Positions 32,357 to 43,394 of a stretch of DNA of 64,000 nucleotides are shown here, one piece after another. Source of the stretch: Heloderma charlesbogerti (Eukaryota; Chordata; Lepidosauria; Squamata; Helodermatidae); the NCBI GenBank assembly GCA_026122225.1, contig JANEZZ010001632.1, forward strand, positions 434,001 to 498,000, given 5' to 3'. The notes below the pieces were generated by a model, which saw only the letters and a program-made list of their open reading frames with translations, was not told the DNA's origin and searched no databases. Position 1 is the first letter of the stretch; every line of letters begins with the position of its first letter. A program made the position numbers and the translations under genes.

Positions 32357-33375
32357 TAGGGATGTACGAAAGTCACTTACCTTTTCGCAGCTTGGCTTCG
32401 CGGTGGGGGGGAGGAGCTTCGCTTTTCCCCCCGAAGTTCAGGCGAAGGGAGGGAGGCTTCCCACCTCGCCCGGCCGAAATTCAGGCCGGGGGGGAGTCTT
32501 CCTGCCTCGCCCGGCCGAAATTCAGGCCGGGGAGAAGCGCCCCGTCTCCCCGGCCGCGAAACAAAAATTAAAAAAAAAAGACCCTGTGATAGGCTACGTG
32601 ACGATTTACGTAGCCTATCACGGCTATATTTCCAAAGTCAGCCGTGATAGGCTACGTAAATTGTCACGTAGCCTATCATGGGTGACTTTGAAAAAAAAAA
32701 AAAAAGCGCGTGAGCAAATGGCGGCGGCCCATGGGCGCTGCCATTTGCGTTCCTTATTTTGGCACGTCTAGTCTACGTAAAGATTTACGTAGACTACGGT
32801 GAAAATAAGGGCACGCTATTTGCGTTGCCCTTATTTTCTCTGTAGTCTACGTAAATCTTTACGTAGGCTAGGGGTGCCAAAATAAGGAACGCAAATGGCG
32901 GCGCCCATGGGCCGCCGCCATTTGCGTACGTGCTTTTTTTTTTCAAAGTCACCCGCTATTTGCGTTGCCCTTACTTTCGCCGTAGTCTACGTAAATCTTT
33001 ACGTAGACTAGACGTGCCAAAATAAGGAACGCAAATGGCGGCGCCCATGGGCCACCGCCATCTGCGTACGCGCTTTTTTTTTTTCAAAGTCACCCGTGAT
33101 AGGCTACGTGACGATTTACGTAGCCTATCACGGCTGACTTTGGAAATCTAGCCATGATAGGCTACGTAAATCATCACGTATCACGGGTGTGGTTTTTTTT
33201 TTACTTTACTTTTTTTTTTTTTGCGGTACCCGCCGCCGGGAGGGACATTCGCCAAAGGTAAGTCCTGTCCCGGGGGGGCGGGGGGGGGCGGAGAATTTCA
33301 CCGCCGATTTTGGGGGCCGAATGCGTTGGCGCTCGGCCCCCCGAAGATTCGGGGAGAAATTCTCCGCCATCCCTA
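32357..33375 (+). mobile_element. palindromic hAT MITE, copy D, with internal tandem duplication
   Basis: A 1,019-bp element. Flanking 8-mers CCTATCGC and CCTATCTC agree at seven positions. Ends are TAGGGATGTACGAAAGTC and ...TTCTCCGCCATCCCTA. The interior holds the same alternating hairpins as B, with both outer TGATAGGCTACGT pairs. One block of 140 bp (from CGCTATTTGCG at 32814) is repeated directly from 32954. Donor-like GGTAAGT motifs face outward: minus strand 32375-32381, plus strand AAGGTAAGT 33255-33263. A small deletion in the last TAGCCTATC arm (about 33180) breaks that hairpin. GC-rich shoulders are full of CpG. Confidence 0.88.
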
Positions 33376-33383
33376 CCTATCTC

Positions 33384-35779
33384 CCACACATTTTGTCAAC
33401 CTGCAGAGTGGTTTCATTTTCAGTGTGCTCTTTCTGGACACCTTCGTTTCAGGGCAGACAGGAAGGCAACTAAGCCAGGGATAAGCCACAGTTTTGGGGT
33501 CAGACATCATGACAAGCCATGGTTTAAAGAAGCCAGACTCTGTAAACCAACAACAAACAATGGCTTCTATTTGTGGTTTGTAGCTGGTTAACAAATCATG
33601 GTTTGTTTCCAGGGATGGGTTCGGGCATAATAACAAGCCAGATTTCAACCAACCACCCCATGGCTTAGTGTCATATGTGAACCAGGCTGATTCCATACAC
33701 AAGTTGGGAGATTTTCTCTATATGACAGGCTTCCTTCTCTTTTTTTAGGCTTGCAGCAGGTTGGAGAAAATCCCTGAATTCCACACGGAATATGGTGTGG
33801 AGATAGTAACCACAGTGAGCAATTTAAAGCAGCATCCACTCAGCATCTGTTCTGTGTGCACCAGCTTCTGAATCTCCTTTTTAAAAAAAATAGGTTGAAA
33901 GGAAAACTGAAAAGGAAGAAAAAGGTTCCAAGTGAAGTTTAACAGAGCTGCTTTCAATAACAAGGCTCTTATTTTATTTGAGGGGGGTGGGATGTGACGG
34001 TAGAATAAACTCAGTAGACAACAAGTCAGAAAAAAAATGATGCTGAGGGGAAAGGAAAACAAGGCTAAGAATTCATGACTTTTCAAAATTATGTCTCTCT
34101 TTTTCCTCCCCCAACTCTGAAGACTCTTTCGCAAAATATAATGAATCAGCATTTGTTCCCCATTCATTTCTCAGGCAGTGGAAACCAGTGGAGTGCAACA
34201 TTCAGAATGAGGTCTGATTAAGTTTCATGTAAGGGAATTCCTCTGTGAACGTCCTTTGTGTTGGCTTCACACCTGCTGAGCTAGGAGAAACATAAGAGCT
34301 CCTTTCATTGCTCCAGTTAAAGCCTGTCACAAGGATGACATCATTGCTCACACAGACATTTTAACGTGGGGCTCTGGTGCCAGGCTTTCAAAATGCTTGA
34401 CAGATAAAAATCTGAACATCTTTTTTTTTTTTTTTGAGGGGTGAGGGTGGAGAACTCGTTTTTTTTAATCCAATAACACTCTACTAACTTGCTGGAGCCA
34501 GTTAGCAGGTATAGTTAGGTTATATGGCCTTTTTAGGGAATTGTGCCTGGGGCTACAGGGGAGGGAGGTAATATATATTTGAGATATATTAAATATATTT
34601 GAGATAGAGATATGGTGAGAAGTGACTTTTATGCTTGCCTAAGTCTTGGTGAATGTCTCAAATACCACAGGGTCTTGATTCTCAATGACAGGGAATCCAT
34701 GACTTTGGCCTGATCTCAAATCCTCAGACAAAGGACAACACAGATGGCCTTAGCAGGCTGAGTTTTCCTTTACTTTTTTTTTTTTTGACTAAGCAAAAAA
34801 AAAAAAAAATTCATTAAGTGAGGCTTATGAATACAGATTAACAGCAGAGGGTATTATTTCTGCCTGCCTCAAGAAGCCTTTGTTCATTGTTAGCCCTGCA
34901 AATGTGAAGGAAGAGCATAGAAACATCAGCATATTTCTCTTACATTTCAAGTGAGGCTACATGGTTAAAATCATTAATCTCCTCACTTCAGCAATGCATT
35001 TAAATTTTATGCAGGCTGGCGTAAAAGAGGTTTAAGAAATCCACACCAATACACTCTGCAAGACAAGTCTGCAAGAGGCAAAGTAGTTACATGGAGCGAG
35101 ATGAAATTTGGTAAAGAAAATAAGAAATGAAATGTTTGGGCCTTGCACACTAGAACATGCACAAAACTTTCATTGCAGAATGAGATGGGTGTAGACCAGT
35201 ACAATTATTCTTGAGGTGCTTCTAGCAGCCTGTTGGAACGCACATCTGGGTGGACAAACCTCTTCCCTTCATACAGGAGTTCACTGTGGAGGCATATTGT
35301 TAGAGGTCTGACTTGTGCAATCTTTCTCTTTCTTTTGAAGGAAAAGAATTGCATAAACTAGGCCTCCAGGGATATGGATTTCCGTGTGGGGTGTGTTATG
35401 TTAATGTTATGTCTGTGCTGGAGGAGGCTGTGCATATGCACTGCACAACCATCATGGGATGAGAACTATTGAGTTCGGTAAGTATGTGAATTACCCTGAT
35501 CTCTCTGGCCTATATCACTAGTGCTGCATACTGAGAAACAATAAAGAGCTTTTCTACACAAGGATGTTAATTTGCTATATCTACTTTGTTTTGTTGCAGA
35601 ATTAAAATCTGAGCGCTACACAAAGAGGGTCTCCTTTCCTGCTTTTCCACTACATAACCTGTAGGTGGTACTGTGGTATAGTGGAATAGCACAATTCCGC
35701 AAGTGAAAAAAGCATTTTCTTTTGCTTTCAGAAATAATCCATTCTCCCTGCTCTAAAAAAACTTGCTGAAAGTGCTGTT
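33384..35779. other. 2.4 kb without a recognised gene
   Basis: From about 33500 to 33690 the words AGCCATGGTTTAA, CAAACAATGG, AACAAATCATGGTTTG and CATGGCTTAG repeat in both orientations, so this part is probably an old palindromic MITE. The rest appears unique. At 34250-34420 (CAAGGATGACATCATTGCTC) there is a short stretch that could be regulatory. Poly-T and poly-A tracts lie near 34420, 34780 and 34797. Frames such as 33745-34167 on the minus strand show no family motif. Confidence 0.45.
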
Positions 35780-36070
35780 TAAAAACAGAAGCGAAACTAG
35801 AGGCTCATAACATCATCTAAAGAATCCGTAAACACCCAAGAGGAGGGAATGATGAGCGCACATTAAATGCCTCATGTGGAAAAGCTCATATTGTTACCAT
35901 CAATTAAATGGGATTCTTTACTAGGTATGAATACTGAAGCCACAAATCCCTTTGCTCAAAAAATGGTTTCTGTTTATCCTGTATTGCTAACACTGCTACA
36001 GTTGCTGTGAGATATTAAAAACATTAATTGCAATAAATGTTCTTAAAGGGCACTACTTGTTTTGCAATTT
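35780..36070. other. candidate conserved non-coding element (weak)
   Basis: Repeat-free, AT-rich sequence with homeodomain-like words (CACATTAAATG, CATCAATTAAATGG, ACATTAATTGC). It lacks ORFs and microsatellites. Support is compositional only. Confidence 0.25.
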
Positions 36071-36166
36071 AACCTTGCATGTACCAAAACCAAGCTGTTT
36101 TGACTTTGCTGGAACCCCCCCCCCCCACTATTTGCTTATATAACAGGCAGAAGAACAGTCTGGTTT

Positions 36167-36235
36167 TTAACAACAAGGTACGCTTTATTCAGGTTGGTTA
36201 CAAGTGGGCATAGTGTACCCTACAGGAGGTAGGCC
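36167..36235. repeat. short dispersed repeat, possible LTR fragment, copy 1
   Basis: GGTTTTTAACAACAAGG, GCTTTATTCAGGTTGGTTAC and TAGTGTAC recur in order at about 41405-41470. On the minus strand each holds a possible polyadenylation signal (AATAAAGC), as an LTR would. No other retroviral feature is visible, so the LTR reading is a guess. Confidence 0.35.
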
Positions 36236-36403
36236 TAAAGAAATCCTTAGGCCTAGAGGCTTCCAAAATTGCCTTTACTTTGTCCGATGTGGGATATAAT
36301 CCTCCAAAAGTATCTTCTTTATATCCCAAATATGTCACTTATGGTACTTAAAAAGAGAGCATTTAAAAAAATGCAATCCATTTTTTTTTCAGTCTGTTTA
36401 AAA

Positions 36404-36680
36404 TAGGGGTGGGCAACATATGGCCTGCAAGCTGCATGTGCCTCCCTGACTTTTTTTGCAGTCTCCATCCCCCCCGCCTTGATGAATTCGCCACTGAAAT
36501 TTGGTTGCATGGCAGCAAAAATGTGTCAATTTCCACTTATTTGCAATAGCTGTGATTTGCTGCCAAAATTCAGCAGCATGGTGGCACTGTGTGTGTGTGT
36601 GTGGGGGGGGGGCAGGAATGTGGCCCTCAGTGAGTGGGGGGGGGAATTGGCCCCAGACCCCCAGAAGTTGCCCACCCCTG
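36404..36680. mobile_element. hAT MITE with TAGGGGTGGGCAAC ends
   Basis: The 277-bp unit begins TAGGGGTGGGCAACATATGG and ends AGTTGCCCACCCCTG. GTTTAAAA is duplicated exactly at 36396-36403 and 36681-36688. Such ends and duplication length are typical of hAT (Charlie-like) MITEs. A (GT)n/(G)n tract lies at about 36587-36612. No ORF. Confidence 0.88.
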
Positions 36681-36954
36681 GTTTAAAAATCTCTTATAAA
36701 TTTGCTTAATGTCTAACTTTGTCTTATACAGACAATGTAGTTTTCCCAGTATCTAAAGGGCTTTTCTTGAACGCGCGTGCAATTTAATATTACCGTTGTG
36801 CAGTGAAGATACCCCTCTTATTTCCATAAGGTCTCATATGGTATTTGCCTCATACAAGTCACAGTGCATCCTGGGTCAAGTTCCATTTTTACCTTCTCAT
36901 TGGTGGCATGGCATCAAATGCATTATGAAAAGAGCTATCTTGGAGGGGGGGTGT

Positions 36955-37107
36955 GGTAAATTTATTTTATTGGGTTTATATCCTGCCTTTCTGCCAAAAA
37001 CTATACTCAAGGTGACTGACAATAGTAAAATACAAATAAAAACAGGCTCTCAATTAAAACATTAAAAAAACCCAATTAAAAACTCAGTCAAAACACATGA
37101 ATGAAAA

Positions 37108-37143
<36 letters not shown>

Positions 37144-37520
37144 CAAAACAAATAGCACCCAATCAGTTAAAAACCCCTTCAGCAACAAACCAATGTACAT
37201 GCCAAAGGCCTGCCTGAATAAAGATGTATTTGCCAGCCGGTGCAAGGACAACAAAGAGGAAGCCAACCTGGTCTCCCTTGACAGGGAGTTCCAGAACTTA
37301 GGAGTGGCCATGGAGAAGGCCCTTTCTCAATTCCGCACCAAACATGCCTCCAATGGGGGTGGGACCACAAGAAGGGCCTCCCCTGAAGATCCTAAAACCT
37401 GGGCAGGCTCATATAGGAGAATGCAATCTTTCAAATAGCTGGGTCCCAAGTCGTATAGGGGTTTTAGGTCATAATCACCACTAAGGACGGACAGACCCCA
37501 CTGTGTCTGTGCCTGGCCAG
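36955..37520 (-). repeat. L2-clade LINE 3' end
   Basis: The minus strand reads EALLVVPPPLEACLVRN (about 37380-37330), a stop, then ERAFSMATPKFWNSLSRE (about 37320-37265) and SLFRQAFG. This is the L2 C-terminal region in order. Beyond it toward 36955 lies the 3' UTR, with an (AC)n tract at about 37110-37140. At least one nonsense codon. Confidence 0.75.
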
Positions 37521-37639
37521 TGCTCCAGCCACCGCCTCTGCTGCTGCTCACCCAGGCGAGCTGGGCTGTGCGAGCCCCTGGGGGGCTTGGTGACTATTCA
37601 ACTTGCGTCTGGGCCTGGCTTGTGCACATCTTTCCTCTA

Positions 37640-37815
37640 CCCGTCCTCCTTTGTGGCCGCCATTTTAACACAAGATGGGGGCTCTTGTTTGTCGTAAGTC
37701 TACTGTACTGTTGTGCACAACGGTGGCCCTAAAGGGCCATTTCTTCAATAATAGACTTATGATAAACAAGAGCCCCCCATCTTGCATTAAAATGTTGGCC
37801 ACTAAGGAGGACGGG
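37640..37815. repeat. 63-bp inverted repeat with about 49-bp spacer
   Basis: The arms 37640-37702 and 37752-37815 pair. CCCGTCCTCCTTTGTGGCCG matches the inverse of the block ending CTAAGGAGGACGGG, and AAGATGGGGGCTCTTGTTTG matches AACAAGAGCCCCCCATCTTG inverted. Pairing continues weakly outward. It is probably the core of a palindromic MITE whose outer ends I could not fix. Confidence 0.75.
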
Positions 37816-38535
37816 TGAGGAAGGACGCGCGTGAGTGGATGGGCCCAGTAAGTCCTCCTGCCCCACCAGCGCCGCTCCCGTCATGGTAGCCAGGGTGGGG
37901 GGAGGTGGAGAAGGGAGCAGCAGCGCCAGCAGTGAGGGGTGAGCTGACCCCGGGTGCTGCCGAGCTCTGGGGCACTCGGCGGCTGGGTCTGTCAGCACCT
38001 TATGCCTCAGCAAGCAGGATCCGGGAGGCTGAGCGTGGGGAGCCTGCTGGCCTCCTGGAGCTAGGCTTTCTTCACACAGAGCTTTTATCTTGAGATTGCT
38101 CTTTCACGGAGGTTTGTGGGCCCTTTACATGACTCCATGGCCCTCCAGGGCGTCACCTGCACTAAATGCCCTTTGTTCCGTTTTTAAATAGATTGCAGAT
38201 AATGAGCTATCAAATTACCCCATTTTGTTCAGCTTGAGTTCCCTCTGGCAAGAAGAGGAGCGAGATCAATGAAAGATAATGGAAGACTCAGATACAGGGA
38301 GGAAGAAGGGGAAAAGGAAGCAAGTATTAAAGGGAGTTGTTGTGATCCTGCATTTAAAACGGAAGCAGAAAGCCCCGTTTTAAATGTGGGATTTTAGGCT
38401 GGTGTAGAGATGCCCCCAGTCAGGCACCCGCAACAACCCTGATCACCACTTTCATTTATTCTATAGACAGTATAGGCCACTTCATCATTCACAGGATCAG
38501 CACTTGTGTCCTCTAATTCATAGGTTTCGTGAAGA
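37816..38535. other. no gene recognised
   Basis: The first 250 bp are GC-rich and may be the outer part of the inverted-repeat element. The rest is apparently unique. The frames on both strands have no domain. Confidence 0.45.
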
Positions 38536-38543
38536 TTAAATTG

Positions 38544-39506
38544 TAGGGATGTATGAAAGTCACTTACCTTTTCGAAGGGTGACATTCGCGGTGGGGGGAG
38601 GCACTCCCCCTCCCCCCGAAATTCTGTCCAGCCGGCTCCGCTCCGCCGAGATTCTGCGGAGCCGCCAGCCAGGGCCGCCCACAGCCAGACATCCGGCCGC
38701 TGGGCAGCCTGCAGGGACACAAATGGCGGCTGCCGGGACCGCCACCGTTTGCGTCCCTGTATTTTGCCGTGATAGGCGTCGTAAATATTTACGTAGCCTA
38801 TCATGGCAAGCAAAAAAAAAACAGCGGACGCAAATGGCGGTGGCTACGGTGGCTGCCATTTGCATTCCCTTTTTTTCGCCGTTTTAGCCAACATAAATAT
38901 TTACGTAGGCTATTACGGTGAAAAAAAAGGGGAACGCAAATGGCGTAGTGGGCACCATTTGCATTCCTTTCCCCCCCGCCATTTTAGCCTACATAAATAT
39001 TTACATAGGCTATTATGGCGGGGAAAAAAGGAACGCAAATAGCGCCCACTACGCCATTTGCATCCCCCCCTTTTTTTTTCTGTAATAGCCTACGTAAATA
39101 TTTACGTAGGCTAAAATGGTGAAAAAAAGGGAAAGCAAATGGCAGCCGCCGTAGCCACCGCCATTTGCGTCTGCTGTTCTTTTTTTTTTTTGCTTGCCAT
39201 GATAGGCTATGTAAATACATAGCCTATCACGGCCTCCGCAGGGACGCAAATGGCGTCCCTGCGTTAGCCGTGATAAGCTAAGTAATTATTTACGTAGCCT
39301 ATCACGGCTATGATGAGGAAGTGAATGGCGGCCGCAGATGCGGCCGCCATTCGCAAGTCAGCACAGACGGCAGCAGGTAAGTGCTCCATTTCGCACGCCT
39401 TTCGTGGGGGGGGGCGGGGGCTTCATTCCGCCACGGATTTCAGGGGGCCGAACGCATTGGCATTCGACCTCACCGAGATCCGTGGCGGAATTCTCTGACA
39501 TCCCTA
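38544..39506 (+). mobile_element. palindromic hAT MITE, copy E
   Basis: A 963-bp element with perfect 8-bp duplications, TTAAATTG (38536-38543 and 39507-39514). Ends are TAGGGATGTATGAAAGTC and ...TTCTCTGACATCCCTA. The interior is one large palindrome centred near 39002 (CCTACATAAATATTTACATAGG region). It alternates GCAAATGGCG / CGCCATTTGC hairpins with TAGCCTACRTAAATATTTAC hairpins. The last 90 bp form their own hairpin: CCGCCACGGATTTCAG pairs with GAGATCCGTGGCGG, with GCATTGGCATTCG inside. Outward donors: GGTAAGT on the minus strand at 38562-38568, CAGGTAAGT on the plus strand at 39374-39382. Confidence 0.9.
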
Positions 39507-39514
39507 TTAAATTG

Positions 39515-41163
39515 TGTTTTCACTTGGCATTGTATAGCTGCATACTCTTCCAATGCAACCTGGAAGACCACAATTGTGGCATTGGTTTCAGTGCTTTCTT
39601 TCTTCCACAATGACAAACCCCTCCCTGAGGCATCTCAGTTTCATTTTCTGGAATCTCTGTCAATTTAAAAACATTTCTGCTTGTCACCTGTCTATTGTTT
39701 TTCTCTCTGCAGTTCCCAGGATTGAGGCCTGTAAATCCTGTATGCTTCTATTTGCAGATTCCATAGCCAGGATCAGCTTTAAAGCGTAGTGAAAGGTTAA
39801 CTGTGGTTCAGACAGTAGTCTCTTCTGCATTTTTTCAGTCATTAATTCCACATGCTTGCCTGTCCCTTAACATCTGTGTCAGAGTTGCACCATTAATTAC
39901 AGTTCTGAGAATGCTGCTCACGCCTGCCACAAATGTTCCTACTGTGTCTCCTCCTTGCCTGTGAGTTAAATTTAAACCATTCTTCTATTTCACTCAGGGT
40001 TGGGCTGCAATGGTTCTTCAACAGATTTACTTGGCCTTGGCCAAAACATTTGGCTTGAAAAAAAATCAGCACTTTGGGGATGTAGGGGTGGGGTGCAAAA
40101 GTACTGAGAAAGTTTGAGGAGAACTCCAACTATTTGTGGAGAATAGGCAAAAAATAATATTTTTCTTCAATACTGAGGGGTGGGGCTTACCAATAAAGGC
40201 AGGTCAGCAGTGTTTTCCTTAACCTTTGTTTTAAAGATAAATTTTCCCAGCTGCTCCCAGCCAGTTGGTAGGGAGCAGCCCTTATGAATTGCCAAACAGG
40301 AGGAAACACATCACCAAAAAAAGAGGATAAAAGAAGACACCAATTTGCATAATATTTGCATATGCTAATTTATATGTATTGATGCAAAATTAGAAATCAT
40401 TATTAGCATTTAAATAGACATGCAGTTCATGTCACCATAGTGCAGATTATTGTGACCAGGTGGCCTGTATGTCTGCCTGTTCGGTCTGCTCTTCAGGTGA
40501 TGACTGTTGATGAGCAACAATTCTTATGGTTCTTTATTGTTAAACCAGAATTGGAGAGGACAGCCTATCAAACAGAGGATGCCTTCAGAGAATGGTCCTC
40601 TGTAAAAGGGGACACATGGCCACCCTAAATTCTGTCATGTCCTTCCATAAAACGAAGGTTGACTGATGCTATGCCATGCTGTAGTTGTGTCCTTCCAGGT
40701 GCATTGTGGGAAGAAGAAAAGATGGCAACCCCCATTTCCTTTTCCCAAACTGCATCTCGAATTGTCATGACATAGCATAATTCAGACCTTGCATTATGGA
40801 AGGAGATGGGAGCCCAGTTGGCTGCTGACCACTTCTGCTTGGGGCAGCTGGGAGAGTTTGTGTATAAAAGTTTAAGAAAGATGCTTCCGCCTTCCCTTTC
40901 TTGTTAAGGCCCCCCGCTATGGCAAATGTTTACACTTTCATATTCCCCCTGCCTTTTCCCCCTTTGTATGCCCCTTCCCCAAATACCACAGAAGAATGCC
41001 CTCCCACTTTCATGGCCTGTGAATGGAGCTGTGAAAGTCGAAGGGTATTCTTTGCCTGGCACTAATATTTACCAGCGCCTTGTAATTCCTATTTCCTGAC
41101 TTAGCAAGATTTAACAGATTTCTTATTAAACTGTTATTGGGAGCCCACACACAGTAGCATCAT
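39515..41163. other. 1.65 kb without a recognised gene
   Basis: Apparently unique DNA. CATATGCTAATTTATATG at about 40358-40376 holds octamer-like words. CATGGCCACCCTA at 40615-40627 may be a decayed hAT terminus. No coding signal. Confidence 0.45.
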
Positions 41164-41206
41164 CTCTCTCTCTCTCTCTCTCTCTCTCCCTCTCCCCCCC
41201 CCCCCC
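41164..41206. repeat. (CT)n tract followed by poly-C
   Basis: About 14 CT units, then a run of C. A pure polypyrimidine stretch of more than 40 bases that ends at GCAGCAAC. Confidence 0.9.
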
Positions 41207-41404
41207 GCAGCAACACAAACATCTGTTATATCACTGGCAGCAAACAAAGTAAGTTGGACTACCTAATCTGGCACTCATTATCTCTCAGCAGCTATAAGTA
41301 CTAAGAAAATAAAACTGTACCTCTTCTTCATTCCTTTCTCTGAACAGACACGGGTTCAGCCTCAGTACTCTACCAATGCTTGTATTGTGGACACAAGAAA
41401 GCTT

Positions 41405-41470
41405 TGGTCTTTAACAATACAATGTGCTTTATTCAGCTTGGTTACCAGCAAGCCAAAACTACAGTGTACT
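41405..41470. repeat. short dispersed repeat, possible LTR fragment, copy 2
   Basis: GGTCTTTAACAATACAATG, GCTTTATTCAGCTTGGTTAC and ACAGTGTACTG match the sequence at 36167-36235 at roughly three positions in four. Confidence 0.35.
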
Positions 41471-41513
41471 GATCAAGAAGGATTTTGCAAGGAGGCAGGA
41501 GGGGCATACATAG

Positions 41514-41600
41514 AGTGCAATCTGATGCTTGTTTACTCAGAAGTACTGTGTTCAATGGGACTTGCTCCTTAGAAAGTGTGTTTAGAATTGCAACCTAAGC
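41514..41600. repeat. short palindromic MITE, family M, copy 2
   Basis: GTGCAATCTGATGCTTGTTT, then ACTCAGAAGTACTGTGTTCA, then ATGGGACTTGCTCCTTAG, ending TTAGAATTGCAACCT. It has the same inverted layout as the copy at 21165. Confidence 0.7.
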
Positions 41601-41731
41601 AGAACACATCCTAAGGGCTGTTTGCACACATTATAATACCTTTGCCTACTGAAATCATAAATGGTTCCTCTGTAATGTGCCACAACCATATGCAGTTCCT
41701 GCATCCTTCCATCCTCTTTGTTCCACGAGTA

Positions 41732-42096
41732 CAGGGCCAGCATCAAGGGCAGGCATGGTGGGGCACCTGCCAAGTGCCCAGAGCCCAGCAGGGGCCCACT
41801 GAGAAGAGCCCCCTAGAGTTGTTCCTCCTCTTCACCATGGCAACCTGCTTGTTCACCTGCCTCTTGCTCTGGCCCAGACAACGGTGGTGGTGAGGAGGAG
41901 GAGCAGGAGACGCCACGGCCTCCTTGCTCACTGGCTCTCTGCCTGTCAAGAAAGCCAGGGATAGCAATGATGAGGAAGAGGACGAGGAGCAGTAAGCAGC
42001 CAGTGATAATGGTGGTGAGAAGGGAGCTTCACTGAGGGAGAGGGCCCATTGCGGGTTACTTGCCCAAGGGCCCTCAAAAACCTGGAGCCAGCCCTG
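41732..42096. mobile_element. decayed hAT MITE with CAGGGCCAGC ends
   Basis: CAGGGCCAGCATCAAGGGC at the left corresponds to GGAGCCAGCCCTG at the right. The flanking 8-mers CACGAGTA and CACTGGTC agree at five positions. Such CAGGGCC-type ends are common in hAT MITEs. A 164-codon minus-strand frame (41743-42237) crosses the element and has no domain. Confidence 0.6.
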
Positions 42097-42569
42097 CACT
42101 GGTCCCTTTGTCTTCTCTTGTCCCTTACCTACTGTAGTAAGCATGATTTTATTTTTCCCTAATAGCAGGCAGGAGAGGTGGGGGCAATGGAATGGAAGAC
42201 TGGGCTGGGTTGCATAATCCCTATCCAAACAGCTCATCTAGGGTGAGGGAATATGCCAGGGGGTGGGGAATGGGACTGTGGCAGTAGATCCTACCTCTAA
42301 CCTACGGTTGTTAAATTGACGAAAATCTGCACGGGGAGTCAATACAGATCCAACGTGCTCCCCCCTTTGCTTCCCCCTGGAGATGTCATTTGTATAGGGA
42401 TATAGTGGCTTCCTGGAGCTGTTAAAGGGATAAGAATAATCACATTTCAGATCCAGCTATTGCTACTAAATAAAAGCAATCTCATGTTTCTGCTCCCCAT
42501 ATAACAGACTGCAGTGTGTGCTGTGACATCGAGCCTAAGAAAACATGTTAAATAAGTAAGAGGGACTCT
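42097..42569. other. no gene recognised
   Basis: About 470 bp of apparently unique DNA. Confidence 0.5.
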
Positions 42570-43056
42570 GATTTCCCCTGCCTTTCCACTATCCTCCCTC
42601 AGAGCTGCAAATTGCTATGGAGAGAAATAAATGGAATATGGCGATATGTGGCAGCCGTCAGACAGAACACATTACGCAGCATTTAACGCTCGGTGCAATT
42701 TCATAAGCAGATGGAGATCATTGCATACAAAACGTAATCAGATCATAAAGCTTTGTTGAACTGCTTGGGCACATTTATGAATGGCGTATCTCTCTGTGCT
42801 CGATTGAAATGAATGAACCAGCCTCCCATATCGCATTAACATGAAGAAAGGAGCACAATTGAATGGCATGCATTTAATGGGAGACATTAATGGCTCATAG
42901 AATTTTAATATGAATGCTATAACATAAGACCATTGATTGCTCGCCTGATAACGGCAGCATTCAAGTCTGGGAGACGGACTGCACCTGTTGGCCTCAAGAC
43001 AATGGAAGCCCTTAGCGATTCAGACTTGATGACAAAACGGAAGCATTAAAGTGTGC
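42570..43056. other. candidate conserved non-coding element (best of the window)
   Basis: Nearly 490 bp free of repeats, microsatellites and ORFs, with evenly mixed composition, retained CpGs (ACGCAGCATTTAACGCTCGG) and many TAAT-type homeodomain words (GCATTAACATG, GCATTTAATGG, GACATTAATGG, ATTTTAATATG). It looks like the ultraconserved enhancers found in gene deserts beside developmental genes. This is pattern-based; I cannot align it. Confidence 0.4.
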
Positions 43057-43257
43057 GTAAACTGGTCTGAATTGGTGTCTGTGTCTGTTCAGCAGCAGGA
43101 TGAGCCCTTGACTTTGGAGGGGAAGCCTTCGTCAGAGTTGGACAATCAATGGGAATCTTTAAACACAACATTTATTTATTGTGTTAAAGATGGGGGACTC
43201 ACAAAACAGAACTATGATGCAGTTAAAGATGAGGTGGCTGGCATTACGTAATTAGCG

Positions 43258-43352
43258 GTATAACCCTGTGCATGATTATGTAGGACTAAGCTTTGTTGAA
43301 CATGGTAAGACTTGCTTCTGAGTAAACATGCATAGGGTTTCACTGCATTATT
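43258..43352. repeat. short palindromic MITE, family M, copy 3
   Basis: CCCTGTGCATGATTATGTAG, then TTGAACATGGTAAGAC, TTGCTTCTGAGTAAACATGC and ATAGGGTTTCACTG. Inverted halves and the TTCTGAGTAAACATG core match the M family. A further core, ACTTACTTCTGAGCAAGC, stands alone at about 43849-43866. Confidence 0.65.
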
Positions 43353-43394
43353 GCAGTCCTAACTTCATTTACTAGGGAGTTACTCGCATAGAAC

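Noticed and set aside
34021..34167. Candidate coding exon in the minus-strand frame 33745-34167
   Set aside because: The product is dominated by F/L from poly-A and poly-T-rich DNA and has no domain.
37497..38060. GC-rich stretch as a CpG-island promoter
   Set aside because: The GC richness coincides with the inverted-repeat element, and no exon or TSS-like context follows. It is better explained as a MITE.
41743..42237. Open frame of 164 codons on the minus strand
   Set aside because: It crosses a decayed hAT MITE, contains serine runs from a GAGGAGGAG tract and has no recognisable domain or splice context.
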